The notes under the pieces: generated by a model
Seen by the model: the letters and a program-made list of their open reading frames with translations, nothing else
Told to the model about the DNA's origin: nothing
The model's database searches: none
Program-made: the position numbers and the translations under genes
NCBI GenBank assembly: GCA_020249775.1
Contig: JADCFA010000003.1
Location: 62,001-126,000 of the forward strand
Source: Roseomonas sp.
GTDB taxonomy: Bacteria > Pseudomonadota > Alphaproteobacteria > Acetobacterales > Acetobacteraceae
DNA length: 64,000 bases
Direction of reading: 5' to 3'
Part shown: piece by piece, positions 17,773 to 25,840 of the stretch
Numbering within the stretch: position 1 is the stretch's first letter
Layout: every line of letters starts with the position of its first letter

Positions 17773-18693
17773 TCAATTCTGCGGCATGCCTTCCGGCACA
17801 ATGGTGCGCACCAGGCTGGCATCGAGCGATTCATAGGCGTGATAGCCAATCGTCTCATACAGCGCGGCGCGGGTTTGCATGCGACCCACCATGTTATGCG
17901 TGCCGCCATCGGCTTTGATCGCGCCGTATAAATCTTCCATGGCCTTTGCCGCGATGCGCAGATGGCTGACAGGCCAGATCACCATGGCATAGCCCATTTG
18001 CTGGAATTCAGTGGCAGTGAAAAACGGCGTGCGACCAAATTCGGTCATATTGGCCAAAAGCCTCACGCCCGGCATGCGGGCCGCGAATTCGCGAAACATC
18101 TCGGCAGTGGTCAAAGCTTCGGGGAAGATGGCATCGGCGCCGGCTTCCAGATAGCGCTTGGCGCGATCAACCGCCGCATCCATCCCTTCATTGGCGACCG
18201 CATCGGTGCGCGCAATGATCACCAGATTGCGCCTTGCCTTGCGCGCAGCCGCGACCTTGGCCGCCATTTCATCCACCGGGGCCAGTTTCTTGTCGTTCAA
18301 ATGGCCGCATTTCTTGGGCAGCAACTGGTCTTCCAGATGCACCGCACCGGCACCCGCTTCTTCAAAGCAGCGCACCATGTGCATGACGTTGAGCGCCTCA
18401 CCATAGCCGGTATCGCCATCCACCAGCACCGGCAGGCCGGAAGCGCGCACCACCTGGCGCACATGCCAGGACACATCATCCACGGTGATCATGCCAAGAT
18501 CGGGCAGGCCCATGGTGGCCGACATGGCGGCGCCGGACATATACAACGCCTCAAACCCCGCCTTTTTCGCGAGCAAGGCAGCAATGCCCAAATGCGCGCC
18601 GGGCATTTGCAGGATTTGCGGGCGATCCAGCAGGCGGCGGAAACGCACACCGGCGGGTTCATGGGGCAGATCATCGGCGATCACGTAGGGCAT
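17773..18693 (-). CDS. Isocitrate lyase/PEP mutase family protein
   Basis: A 306-residue barrel enzyme of the PEP mutase/isocitrate lyase superfamily. It shows LPVLVDGDTGYGEALNVMH (metal-binding Asp residues), VHLEDQLLPKKCGHL (the KKCGH active-site loop of the methylisocitrate lyase branch) and IIARTDA. It probably cleaves a C-C bond in a 2-hydroxy or 2-methyl acid such as methylisocitrate, oxaloacetate or dimethylmalate. No prpC or prpD gene is nearby, so methylcitrate-cycle membership is unsupported. The antiporter gene lies just upstream on the same strand, its stop 10 nt from this start, so the two probably form an operon. Confidence 0.9.
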   Translation of the reverse strand: MPYVIADDLPHEPAGVRFRRLLDRPQILQMPGAHLGIAALLAKKAGFEALYMSGAAMSATMGLPDLGMITVDDVSWHVRQVVRASGLPVLVDGDTGYGEALNVMHMVRCFEEAGAGAVHLEDQLLPKKCGHLNDKKLAPVDEMAAKVAAARKARRNLVIIARTDAVANEGMDAAVDRAKRYLEAGADAIFPEALTTAEMFREFAARMPGVRLLANMTEFGRTPFFTATEFQQMGYAMVIWPVSHLRIAAKAMEDLYGAIKADGGTHNMVGRMQTRAALYETIGYHAYESLDASLVRTIVPEGMPQN

Positions 18694-18703
18694 GGAAATT
18701 TCC

Positions 18704-20098
18704 TCAGAAGAAAATGAACGTCACCAGCACGAAAAGCGGGATCAGGACCACAAAAGCCCAGGCGCAATAGCCAAAGAAGGATGGCATGCGCACACCCTGT
18801 TCTTCGACAATCGCCTTGACCATGAAATTCGGCGCATTGCCGATATAGGAATTGGCCCCCATGAAGACCGCGCCGCAGGAAATCGCCGCCAGCGTCAGCG
18901 CGCCTTCGGCCATCAGATGCGCGGGATCGCCGCCGGCCAGGTTGAAGAACACCAGATAGGTCGGCGCATTATCCAGAAAGGAAGACAGCGCCCCGGTCAG
19001 CCAGAAATAAACCCATGGGATAGGCTCCCCGCCCGCGCCGGAAGTCAGCGCCACAAGCGGCGCCGCCGCCCCCGCCGTGCCGGCGCGGAGTATCGCAAGC
19101 ACGGGCGCCATGGTGATGAAAATGGCGGCGAAAAGCTTGGCCACTTCGGCAATCGCACCCCAAGCGAAGCCATTATCTTCGCGCAATTGCCGCGGCGTGA
19201 CCCACATGGAAATCGCAGCAATGCCAACAAACACCGCCACCCCAACCAGCCTTTCAAGCCCGATCTTTTCGCCAAACAGCGCAACATCGCCAGGCCGCCA
19301 ATAGCCCTGCGCCAACACCATCAGCACCACGCCGCCAATGAGCCACAGATTGGCATAGCCTTCGATGGAAAGTTTCTCACGCTTTTCGATGACCGGTGGC
19401 GTCGGTTTTTCCCGCGCCCAGGCCCAGCTATCCAGCACGTAATAGGCGGCCAGCAGCAGCACGGCGCAGACCAGGAATTCGCCGAAAAGATGCGTCGTGG
19501 TCCAGAAGAAGGATACGCCCTTCAGGAAGCCAAGATACAGCGGCGGGTCACCCAGCGGCGTCAGCGATCCGCCGATATTGCTGACCAGGAAGATGAAAAA
19601 TACGAAGGTATGGATCTTGCGCTGACGGAAGGCATTGGCGCGCAACACCGGGCGGATCAGCAGCATGGAAGCGCCGGTGGTGCCCATCACACTCGCAATC
19701 ACCGTGCCAAAGGCCAGCAAAGCGGTATTGGTGGCCGGCGTGCCGATCAGCGTGCCCTTCAGCAGCACCCCGCCACCCGTGACGTAAAGCGCCAGCAGCA
19801 GGGCAATGAAGGGGATGTATTCCTGCAAAAGGATATGCCAGACCTCGGAAGCCGCGACTTCCGGCCCAAAAGCGACAGCAAAGGGCAGCACGAGCAGCAA
19901 AGCCCAGCCGGCGGCGATCTTGCCATAATGATGATGCCAGATCGGCCCCGCCAGCAGCGGCATCAGCGCAATGGAAAGCAACAGCCCCGCGAAAGGCAGT
20001 CCCCAGGCCAGGCTCATGCCCGCACCCGAAACCCCGGCGGCTTCCGCCGGCAGGCTCAGCGCCAGGAACAGCATCAGGGCGAAGCAGGTCGCCTTCAT
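18704..20098 (-). CDS. Sodium:proton antiporter, NhaD/citrate-transporter-like
   Basis: A 464-residue polytopic membrane protein of the ion transporter superfamily. A signal-like N-terminus (about residues 1-20, ending PAEAAG) precedes roughly a dozen hydrophobic segments. Conserved stretches include GTPATNTALLAFGTVIASVM, SNIGGSLTPLGDPPLYLGF, and near the end DNAPTYLVFFNLAGGD and GANSYIGNAPNFMVKAI, the two re-entrant-loop motifs of the NhaD/ArsB/citrate group. Sodium/proton exchange is the usual annotation, but dicarboxylate transport is also possible. It is the upstream gene of a probable operon with the PEP-mutase-family enzyme, which hints at organic-acid uptake. Confidence 0.86.
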   Translation of the reverse strand: MKATCFALMLFLALSLPAEAAGVSGAGMSLAWGLPFAGLLLSIALMPLLAGPIWHHHYGKIAAGWALLLVLPFAVAFGPEVAASEVWHILLQEYIPFIALLLALYVTGGGVLLKGTLIGTPATNTALLAFGTVIASVMGTTGASMLLIRPVLRANAFRQRKIHTFVFFIFLVSNIGGSLTPLGDPPLYLGFLKGVSFFWTTTHLFGEFLVCAVLLLAAYYVLDSWAWAREKPTPPVIEKREKLSIEGYANLWLIGGVVLMVLAQGYWRPGDVALFGEKIGLERLVGVAVFVGIAAISMWVTPRQLREDNGFAWGAIAEVAKLFAAIFITMAPVLAILRAGTAGAAAPLVALTSGAGGEPIPWVYFWLTGALSSFLDNAPTYLVFFNLAGGDPAHLMAEGALTLAAISCGAVFMGANSYIGNAPNFMVKAIVEEQGVRMPSFFGYCAWAFVVLIPLFVLVTFIFF

Positions 20099-20239
20099 CG
20101 GCCAGGGCCTCCCTCAACAATTGCGGACTTTCGCCCGTTCAGAGCGTGCTTGCCGGATGATCCGCCCCGCCACAAGGGGGCGCCCCCTTTCCCCCATGGC
20201 CTTGCGCCCCTAGTTTGGGGGGAAGCAGGAGATCACCCC

Positions 20240-20860
20240 ATGGATATGAATGGCGAGCGCCGCATCCCCGCGCCCCGCCAGCGCGTCTGGGACGCGCTGA
20301 ACGACCCCGAAATGCTGAAGGCCGCGATTCCCGGCTGCGAAAGCGTGACCAAGACCGGCGATGACGCCTTTGAGGCCAAGGTTTCGGTCAAGATCGGCCC
20401 CATGGCGGCGAAATTTGGCGGCAAGGTGAAGCTGGAAAACATCCAGGCGCCGGCTTCCTATACCATCACCGGGGAAGGCAATGGCGGCGCCATGGGCTTT
20501 GCCAAGGGTGGCGCTGACGTATCCCTGGAAGAGGTCGGCCCCAACGAAACGCTACTGAAATTTGTGGTGAAGGCGCAGGTCGGCGGCAAGATGGCGCAGC
20601 TTGGCGCGCGGCTGATTGATGCAACCGCCAAGCAAATGTCCGATCAGTTCTTTGATCGCTTCGCCGCCGCGGTTGCCGCCGCAGAACCCGCTGCGCCTAC
20701 GGCCCCTGGCGCGGCGCCAGCCCCCATGCCTGCCCCGCCGGTCTCGGACGGTGGCATTTCCATTTTCGAATTGCTGCCGGAAGCGCCGCTTGGCATTCCG
20801 CTGCTTGCCTGGGTGGGGGGCGCGATCTGGCTGGTTATTGTCGCGTTGATGCTGAAGTGA
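20240..20860 (+). CDS. coxG: CO dehydrogenase subunit G-like SRPBCC protein
   Basis: A 206-residue protein with an N-terminal SRPBCC/CoxG domain (about residues 3-150: IPAPRQRVWDALNDPEMLKA, IPGCESVTKTGDDAFEAKV) followed by a Pro/Ala linker and a C-terminal hydrophobic anchor of about 20 residues ending in KMstop-type basic tail (ALMLK). CoxG proteins recruit molybdenum hydroxylases to the membrane. The open frame runs far upstream antisense to the antiporter; I set the start at 20240, where GCAGGAG gives a good ribosome binding site. It begins a six-gene run in which every gene overlaps the next by 4 nt. Confidence 0.92.
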   Translation: MDMNGERRIPAPRQRVWDALNDPEMLKAAIPGCESVTKTGDDAFEAKVSVKIGPMAAKFGGKVKLENIQAPASYTITGEGNGGAMGFAKGGADVSLEEVGPNETLLKFVVKAQVGGKMAQLGARLIDATAKQMSDQFFDRFAAAVAAAEPAAPTAPGAAPAPMPAPPVSDGGISIFELLPEAPLGIPLLAWVGGAIWLVIVALMLK

Positions 20861-21744
20861 GTCTGCCCGCAAGCGTTGCCGAAACCCAGGCGCTGCTCGG
20901 CTCTGGTGGCTATGTCGCCGACAAGGCGCTGGCCACCACCATCCATCTGGCGCTGACCATGGGCCGCCCGCTTTTCCTGGAAGGCGAACCGGGCACGGGC
21001 AAGACGGAAATCGCGAAAGTGCTGGCCGCGCGCCTGCCGCGCCGGCTGGTCAGGCTGCAATGCTATGATGGCCTCGATATTTCGGCTGCCGCCTATGAAT
21101 GGAATCATGCGCGGCAATTGATGGCGATACGGCTTGCGGAAGCATCGGGCGCAGCGGATAGCGCCGCACTGGAACGCGGCATTTATGACCGGAAATTCCT
21201 CCAGCCGCGCCCCTTGCTCGATGCCTTGGAAGGCAGCCCCGCCGTTTTGCTGATTGATGAGCTTGATCGCGCGGATGAGCCTTTCGAAGCCTTCCTGCTT
21301 GAAATCCTCGCGGATTTCCAGATCACCATCCCCGAACTTGGCACGGTGAAAGCGGCAACACCGCCGGTTGTCATCATCACATCCAACCGCACGCGCGAAG
21401 TGCATGACGCGGTGCGCCGGCGCTGCCTATATCATTGGGTGGATTACCCGGATGCGGCGCGTGAGCGCGCCATTCTGAAGCTACGCGCGCCCGGCCTGCC
21501 GGAAGCGCTTTCCGCCCAGGTCGTCGCCTTTGTGCAGAAATTGCGGGAGGGTGATTACTTCAAACTCCCCGGTGTCGCGGAGACGATTGATTGGGCGCAG
21601 GCCCTTGCCGCGCTTGATGCCAAGGCGCTGGAACAGGGCGTGGTGGATGAAACGCTGGGCGTTTTGCTGAAATACCAGGATGACATCGCCAAGCTGAAGG
21701 GCGAGGAGGCGGCACGGCTCATTACGGAAGTCCGCGCGGGGTGA
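20857..21744 (+). CDS. coxD: MoxR-type AAA+ ATPase, CoxD-like
   Basis: A 295-residue AAA+ ATPase of the MoxR/CoxD group. Walker A is GEPGTGKTE (about residues 44-52), Walker B is AVLLIDELDRADE, sensor 1 is VVIITSNRTRE. In the CO dehydrogenase system CoxD acts with CoxE as a chaperone that inserts sulfur and copper into the active site. The start is GTG overlapping the coxG stop (GTGA). Because no coxL is present, the client may be a different molybdenum hydroxylase. Confidence 0.93.
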   Translation: MSLPASVAETQALLGSGGYVADKALATTIHLALTMGRPLFLEGEPGTGKTEIAKVLAARLPRRLVRLQCYDGLDISAAAYEWNHARQLMAIRLAEASGAADSAALERGIYDRKFLQPRPLLDALEGSPAVLLIDELDRADEPFEAFLLEILADFQITIPELGTVKAATPPVVIITSNRTREVHDAVRRRCLYHWVDYPDAARERAILKLRAPGLPEALSAQVVAFVQKLREGDYFKLPGVAETIDWAQALAALDAKALEQGVVDETLGVLLKYQDDIAKLKGEEAARLITEVRAG

Positions 21745-22991
21745 CGCCGGATCGGGACCCTGCCCGCATCATCGCCGGCGGCCAGCCCTTGCTGGCCTCG
21801 GCGCCCAGTGCGGGCGGGCATATCGCGACCAATCTGCTGGCCTTCACGCGCTTGTTGCGCCGTTCCGGCCTGCCGCTGGGGCCAGGTGAGGCACTCAGCG
21901 CCCTTGCCGCCTTGAACGCGATAGAGATCGGGGATCGAAGGCAGGTGCATGCCGCGCTCCGCGCCGTGATGGTGCATCGGCGTGAGCATTTTGAATTATT
22001 CGACCAGGCGTTCCAGTTGTTCTGGCGCGACCCGGAAGCCGCCGCCCATGCCGCTGCCATGGCCGCGCTGGATGGCCATAAGCCGCCATCCGAAAAACCC
22101 CCGCCGGCATCTCGGCGCCTCGCGGAAGCGATGCAGGGCGAAAAACCGAAGCCCCGCCCGCCTGAGCCGGAACCGCCGCGCCAGGATATGAGCTTCACGG
22201 TGAGCGACCGGGAAAAACTGCAAAAGCTGGATTTTGAGGCCATGTCGGCGGCTGAAATCGCCGCCGCCAAGCAGGAAATTCGCAAACTGACCCTGCCGCT
22301 TGATGAAAAACCAACGCGGCGCTTTCGCACCCATCCCGCCGGGCGCATCGTGGATTTGCGCGCCACTTTGCGCCAAAGCCTGCGGCTCGGCGGCGATATC
22401 CTGAAGCTGGAACACAAGCAGCGCCTGGAAAAGCCACCCCCCTTGGTGGTGCTATGCGATATCAGCGGCAGCATGGCGCGTTACGCGCAAATCCTGCTGC
22501 ATTTCCTGCACGCCGTCACCAATGAACGCGGCCGGGTGCATAGTTTCCTGTTCGGCACGCGGCTGACCAATGTGACGCGGCAATTGCGCCATCGCGATCC
22601 GGAATTCGCCTTTGAGATGGTCTCCCATATCGTGCCTGATTGGTCGGGTGGCACGCGGATTGGTGAAAGCCTGGGCCTGTTCAACAAGCTATGGGCCAGG
22701 CGCGTGCTGGGCCAAGGTGCCGTGGTGCTGCTGATCACGGACGGGCTGGACCGCGAAGGTGCGGCGGGGCTCGCGGAAGCGACCGAGAGGCTCCGGCAAT
22801 CCTGCACGCGGCTGATCTGGCTCAATCCGCTGTTGCGTTTTTCGGGCTTTCAACCGAAATCCCAGGGCATTCGGGCCATGCTGCCCCATGTGGATGATTT
22901 CCGGCCCGTGCATAATCTTGAAAGCCTGCGCGCACTGATCCAAACCTTATCCGATCCGCGCATAGGCCAAAGCAGGAGGATGGTCGCATGA
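21741..22991 (+). CDS. coxE: VWA-domain protein, CoxE-like
   Basis: A 416-residue partner of the MoxR ATPase. The N-terminal half is helical and charged, with a long basic/Pro linker near residues 115-150. The C-terminal half is a von Willebrand A domain starting LVVLCDISGSMARYAQILL, which has the complete DxSGS metal site, followed by IPDWSGGTRIGESL and VVLLITDGLDREG. MoxR-VWA pairs act as metal-dependent chaperones. The start is GTG overlapping the upstream stop. The end overlaps the XdhC-like gene by ATGA. Confidence 0.92.
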   Translation: MTPDRDPARIIAGGQPLLASAPSAGGHIATNLLAFTRLLRRSGLPLGPGEALSALAALNAIEIGDRRQVHAALRAVMVHRREHFELFDQAFQLFWRDPEAAAHAAAMAALDGHKPPSEKPPPASRRLAEAMQGEKPKPRPPEPEPPRQDMSFTVSDREKLQKLDFEAMSAAEIAAAKQEIRKLTLPLDEKPTRRFRTHPAGRIVDLRATLRQSLRLGGDILKLEHKQRLEKPPPLVVLCDISGSMARYAQILLHFLHAVTNERGRVHSFLFGTRLTNVTRQLRHRDPEFAFEMVSHIVPDWSGGTRIGESLGLFNKLWARRVLGQGAVVLLITDGLDREGAAGLAEATERLRQSCTRLIWLNPLLRFSGFQPKSQGIRAMLPHVDDFRPVHNLESLRALIQTLSDPRIGQSRRMVA

Positions 22992-23317
22992 CCCAGAATG
23001 ACGATGCCGAAGATATCCTGGCCATCGCGGCCAATTGGAAGGCAGCGGGGGAAGATGTTGCCATCGCCACCGTGGTGGAAACCTGGGGGTCTTCGCCGCG
23101 CCCGGCAGGATCGCGGCTTGCCATCACCAAATCGGGCAAGCTCGCGGGCTCCGTTTCCGGCGGCTGCATTGAAGGGGCGGTTGCCGATGCCGCGCGGCAA
23201 TCCATGGCGAGCGGGGCACCGCAATTGCTCGATTTCGGGATTTCCGATGAACGTGCCTGGGAAGTCGGGCTTTCTTGCGGCGGCAAGGTGAAGGTGTTTG
23301 TGGAGCCACTGTCATGA
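22988..23317 (+). CDS. XdhC/CoxI N-terminal domain protein
   Basis: A 109-residue protein that matches only the first domain of XdhC: ATVVETWGSSPRPAGSRLA, GKLAGSVSGGCIEGAVADA and GLSCGGKVKVFVEPL. XdhC holds newly sulfurated molybdopterin and delivers it to molybdenum hydroxylases; the Cys in SGGC and in LSCGG are the conserved ones. In E. coli-type or Rhodobacter XdhC the Rossmann domain follows in the same chain; here it is in the next gene, overlapping by ATGA. The separation is seen in Cox-type clusters, so this is a split pair and not a broken gene. Confidence 0.9.
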   Translation: MTQNDDAEDILAIAANWKAAGEDVAIATVVETWGSSPRPAGSRLAITKSGKLAGSVSGGCIEGAVADAARQSMASGAPQLLDFGISDERAWEVGLSCGGKVKVFVEPLS

Positions 23318-24027
23318 AGGGCTCTACCCTCGCGCGGCTGCAAGCCGAACGCGCCGCCAAGCGCCCGGTGGTGCTGCTGACGCGGCTTTCCGATGGCGCG
23401 CAGTTGCTTTGGCCCGGCGATGACATGCCGGCAGAATTGGTGGAAGCGTCCAAGGCCGCGCTTGGCAGCGAAGAAGCCGGCAATGTGACGCTGGGCGAAG
23501 ATACCTGGTTCGTCCATCCGCATAACCCGCCGCTGCGCATCATTGTGGTGGGCGCGGTACATATCGCCCAGGCCATGGCGCCGATGGCCGCACCGCTTGG
23601 CTTTGCCATGGTGGTGGTGGACCCGCGCCGCGCCTTCGCCAGCGAAGAACGCATGCCCGGCGTGACCCTTTCCACCGATTGGCCGGATGAGGCGATGGCA
23701 GCTTTGGCGCCTGATGCGCGCACCGCCGTGGTGACGCTGACGCATGACCCGAAGCTGGATGATCCCGCCTTGGATGCCGCGCTGAAGAGCGAGGCGTTTT
23801 ACATCGGCGCGCTTGGCAGCCGGCGCACCCATGCCAAGCGCATCGCGCGCCTGACGGAGCTTGGCCATAATGCGGAAGCGATGGGGCGGATCCATGCGCC
23901 CGTCGGTTTGAACATTGAAGCCATCACGGCACCGGAAATCGCGCTTTCCATCATGGCGGAAATCGTAGCTGCCCGGCGCGGTGCGGCGCTTGGGGCCGTT
24001 AGGCCGCTTCCGGGTATTGCGGCATGA
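23314..24027 (+). CDS. XdhC family protein, Rossmann domain
   Basis: A 237-residue protein containing the second XdhC domain. About 75 less conserved residues precede a Rossmann-like fold: PPLRIIVVGAVHIAQAMAPM, VVVDPRRAFAS, TLTHDPKLDDPALDAALKS, then YIGALGSRRTHAKR and GRIHAPVGLNIEAITAPEIA. The last two are the family's signature. Probably it completes the molybdenum-cofactor handling function of the 109-residue protein. The start at 23314 is the ATG overlapping the upstream stop; the longer frame begins inside the previous gene. Overlaps the next gene by ATGA. Confidence 0.9.
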   Translation: MKGSTLARLQAERAAKRPVVLLTRLSDGAQLLWPGDDMPAELVEASKAALGSEEAGNVTLGEDTWFVHPHNPPLRIIVVGAVHIAQAMAPMAAPLGFAMVVVDPRRAFASEERMPGVTLSTDWPDEAMAALAPDARTAVVTLTHDPKLDDPALDAALKSEAFYIGALGSRRTHAKRIARLTELGHNAEAMGRIHAPVGLNIEAITAPEIALSIMAEIVAARRGAALGAVRPLPGIAA

Positions 24028-25676
24028 TTTTCGGCCCGACGCGGCTTGAAGAAGCGAAAGGCGCGATCCTGGCGCATACCATGCGCCTGACCGGCCGCGT
24101 CCTCAAAAAAGGCACGGTGCTGGATGATGGCGCCATCGCCGCCTTGCGAGACGGCGGGCATCGCGAAGTCATTGCCGCGCGGCTTGAAGTGGGTGATGTG
24201 CCGGAAGATGAAGCGGCTGAGCGGCTCGGCCAGGTTCTGGCCGCACCCTTGCTGGCGCGATCCCGCGCGGCCACGGGGCGCGTCAATATCCTTGCCGAAA
24301 CCGCCGGGCTTTTGGTGCTGGACACGAAGCGCATCGCGCGCATGAACGCGGTGGATGAAAGCCTGACCATTGCGACGCTGCCCAATTTCACGCCCGTCAA
24401 CACCAAGGAAATGGTCGCGACCATCAAGGTGATTCCCTTTGCCGTGCCGGGGCAAATGCTGGGCGTGGTGGAAGCGGTTGCGAAAAGCGGCACGGGGCCG
24501 GTGCTCGCCATTCATCCCTTCCGCGCGCTAAAGGTTGGGCTGGTGCTGTCCGAATTGCCCGGCATCAAGGAAAGCGTCATGGAAGGCGCGATTGAAGCAA
24601 CAGAAGAACGCATCGCCGGGCTTTGTGGCACGCTATTGCCGGTGGAACGCGTGCGCCATGACACGGTTGCGATTTCCGATGCGCTGTCGCGGCTACGCCG
24701 CGCGGGCGCTGAGATGTTGTTGGTGGCTGGCGCCTCCGCCGTGGTGGATCGGCGCGATGTCGGGCCTGCGGCCATTGTGCGCGCGGGTGGCGTGATTGAT
24801 CATTTCGGCATGCCGGTTGATCCGGGCAATCTGCTATGTTTGGGGCATATCGGCAAAATCCCCGCCATGGTGCTGCCTGGCTGTGCGCGCAGCCCCAAGC
24901 TGAATGGCTTTGATTGGGTGCTGCAAAGGCTTTTCGCGGGGCTTGAAGTCACCCCTGAAGATATCGGCGCCATGGGCGTTGGCGGCCTGCTCAAGGAAAT
25001 CGAAGTACGGCCCCTACCGCGCGAACAGGCACCGCGCACGCCACCACCCGCCCTCGCCCCGCGTCGCGGCCGGCGCGTGGCAGCGATTGTGCTGGCGGCT
25101 GGCCGGTCTCGGCGCATGGCGCCGCTGAACAAGCTGCTGGTCACGGATAATGATGGCGTGCCCATGGTGGTGCGCGTGGTGGAACAGGTGCTGGCTTCCC
25201 ATGCGCGGCCGATCATTGTCGTGACCGGGCATGAGCATGACCGGGTAGAGGAAGCACTTGCCGGTCGCGCCGTGCAATTCGCCCTGGCCGAGGATTACGC
25301 CCAGGGGCTTTCTGCCTCGCTCAAGGCCGGGCTGCGCGCTTTGCCGGAAGATATTGAAGGCTTCATGGTGTGTCTTGGCGATATGCCTTTGGTGAGTGCC
25401 GCCATGCTTGATCGGCTGATGGCCGCCTTTGACCCGGAAGAAGGCCGCGCGATTGTCATGCCGACCTTCCGCGGCAAGCAGGGCAATCCGATGCTCTGGT
25501 CACGCGAATTTCTGCCCGAGATGCTGGCGATTACCGGCGATGTCGGCGCGCGGCATTTGGCCGGCAAATATGCCGATCGCTGCGTTGAGGTTGAGATGGC
25601 CGATGACGCGGTGCTGCGCGATTTTGACACGACCGAGGCGCTAAAAGGCGTGCCGGGGTATAGTATGGTGAGGTGA
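24024..25676 (+). CDS. Molybdopterin-binding / NTP-transferase fusion protein (MobA/MocA-like)
   Basis: A 550-residue two-domain protein. Residues about 1-340 look like a molybdopterin-binding module of the MoaB/MogA/MoeA fold (GAILAHTMRLTGRVLKKGTV, MLLVAGASAVVDRRDVGPAA, VDPGNLLCLGHI). Residues from about 350 are a nucleotidyltransferase with AIVLAAGRSRRMAPLNKLL and MVCLGDMPLVSAAMLDRL, as in MocA/MobA, which add CMP or GMP to molybdopterin. The fusion would let one polypeptide bind the pterin and add the nucleotide. It is the last gene of the cox-type operon and is followed by the tandem hairpin repeat. The same fusion is known in other alphaproteobacteria. Confidence 0.9.
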   Translation: MIFGPTRLEEAKGAILAHTMRLTGRVLKKGTVLDDGAIAALRDGGHREVIAARLEVGDVPEDEAAERLGQVLAAPLLARSRAATGRVNILAETAGLLVLDTKRIARMNAVDESLTIATLPNFTPVNTKEMVATIKVIPFAVPGQMLGVVEAVAKSGTGPVLAIHPFRALKVGLVLSELPGIKESVMEGAIEATEERIAGLCGTLLPVERVRHDTVAISDALSRLRRAGAEMLLVAGASAVVDRRDVGPAAIVRAGGVIDHFGMPVDPGNLLCLGHIGKIPAMVLPGCARSPKLNGFDWVLQRLFAGLEVTPEDIGAMGVGGLLKEIEVRPLPREQAPRTPPPALAPRRGRRVAAIVLAAGRSRRMAPLNKLLVTDNDGVPMVVRVVEQVLASHARPIIVVTGHEHDRVEEALAGRAVQFALAEDYAQGLSASLKAGLRALPEDIEGFMVCLGDMPLVSAAMLDRLMAAFDPEEGRAIVMPTFRGKQGNPMLWSREFLPEMLAITGDVGARHLAGKYADRCVEVEMADDAVLRDFDTTEALKGVPGYSMVR

Positions 25677-25678
25677 AG

Positions 25679-25784
25679 CATTTTCAAGCCAAGTGGAAAC
25701 ACTTGGCGGCTCGGAAAATGCGATCAAACAAACCATTTTCAAGCCAAGTGGAAACACTTGGCGGCTCGGAAAATGCGATCAAAC
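25679..25784. repeat. Tandem 55-bp repeat, each copy a nested hairpin with GAAA loop
   Basis: Two head-to-tail copies (25679-25733 and 25734-25784 plus) with a 55-bp period and 51 identical bases. Each copy can form a hairpin: outer CATTTTC/GAAAATG, an internal loop, then GCCAAGTG-GAAA-CACTTGGC (25688-25707 in copy 1). Loop GAAA is a GNRA tetraloop. The copies sit between the convergent MobA-like gene and the DMT transporter gene. No T-tract follows on either strand, so it is not a standard terminator. It may be a REP-like element or an RNA-stabilising structure. Confidence 0.8.
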
Positions 25785-25840
25785 CAAGGTTCAGCGCCTG
25801 TCCCGCGAACGAAGGCGAACGGGAGACGCCCAAAGGCGAC

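Noticed and set aside
18692-20239. Upstream extension of coxG
   Set aside because: It is antisense to the antiporter gene and is low-complexity; CoxG begins at 20240.
25679-25784. Intrinsic terminator for the cox-type operon
   Set aside because: The hairpins are strong but neither strand has a following T-tract; I report it as a repeat.
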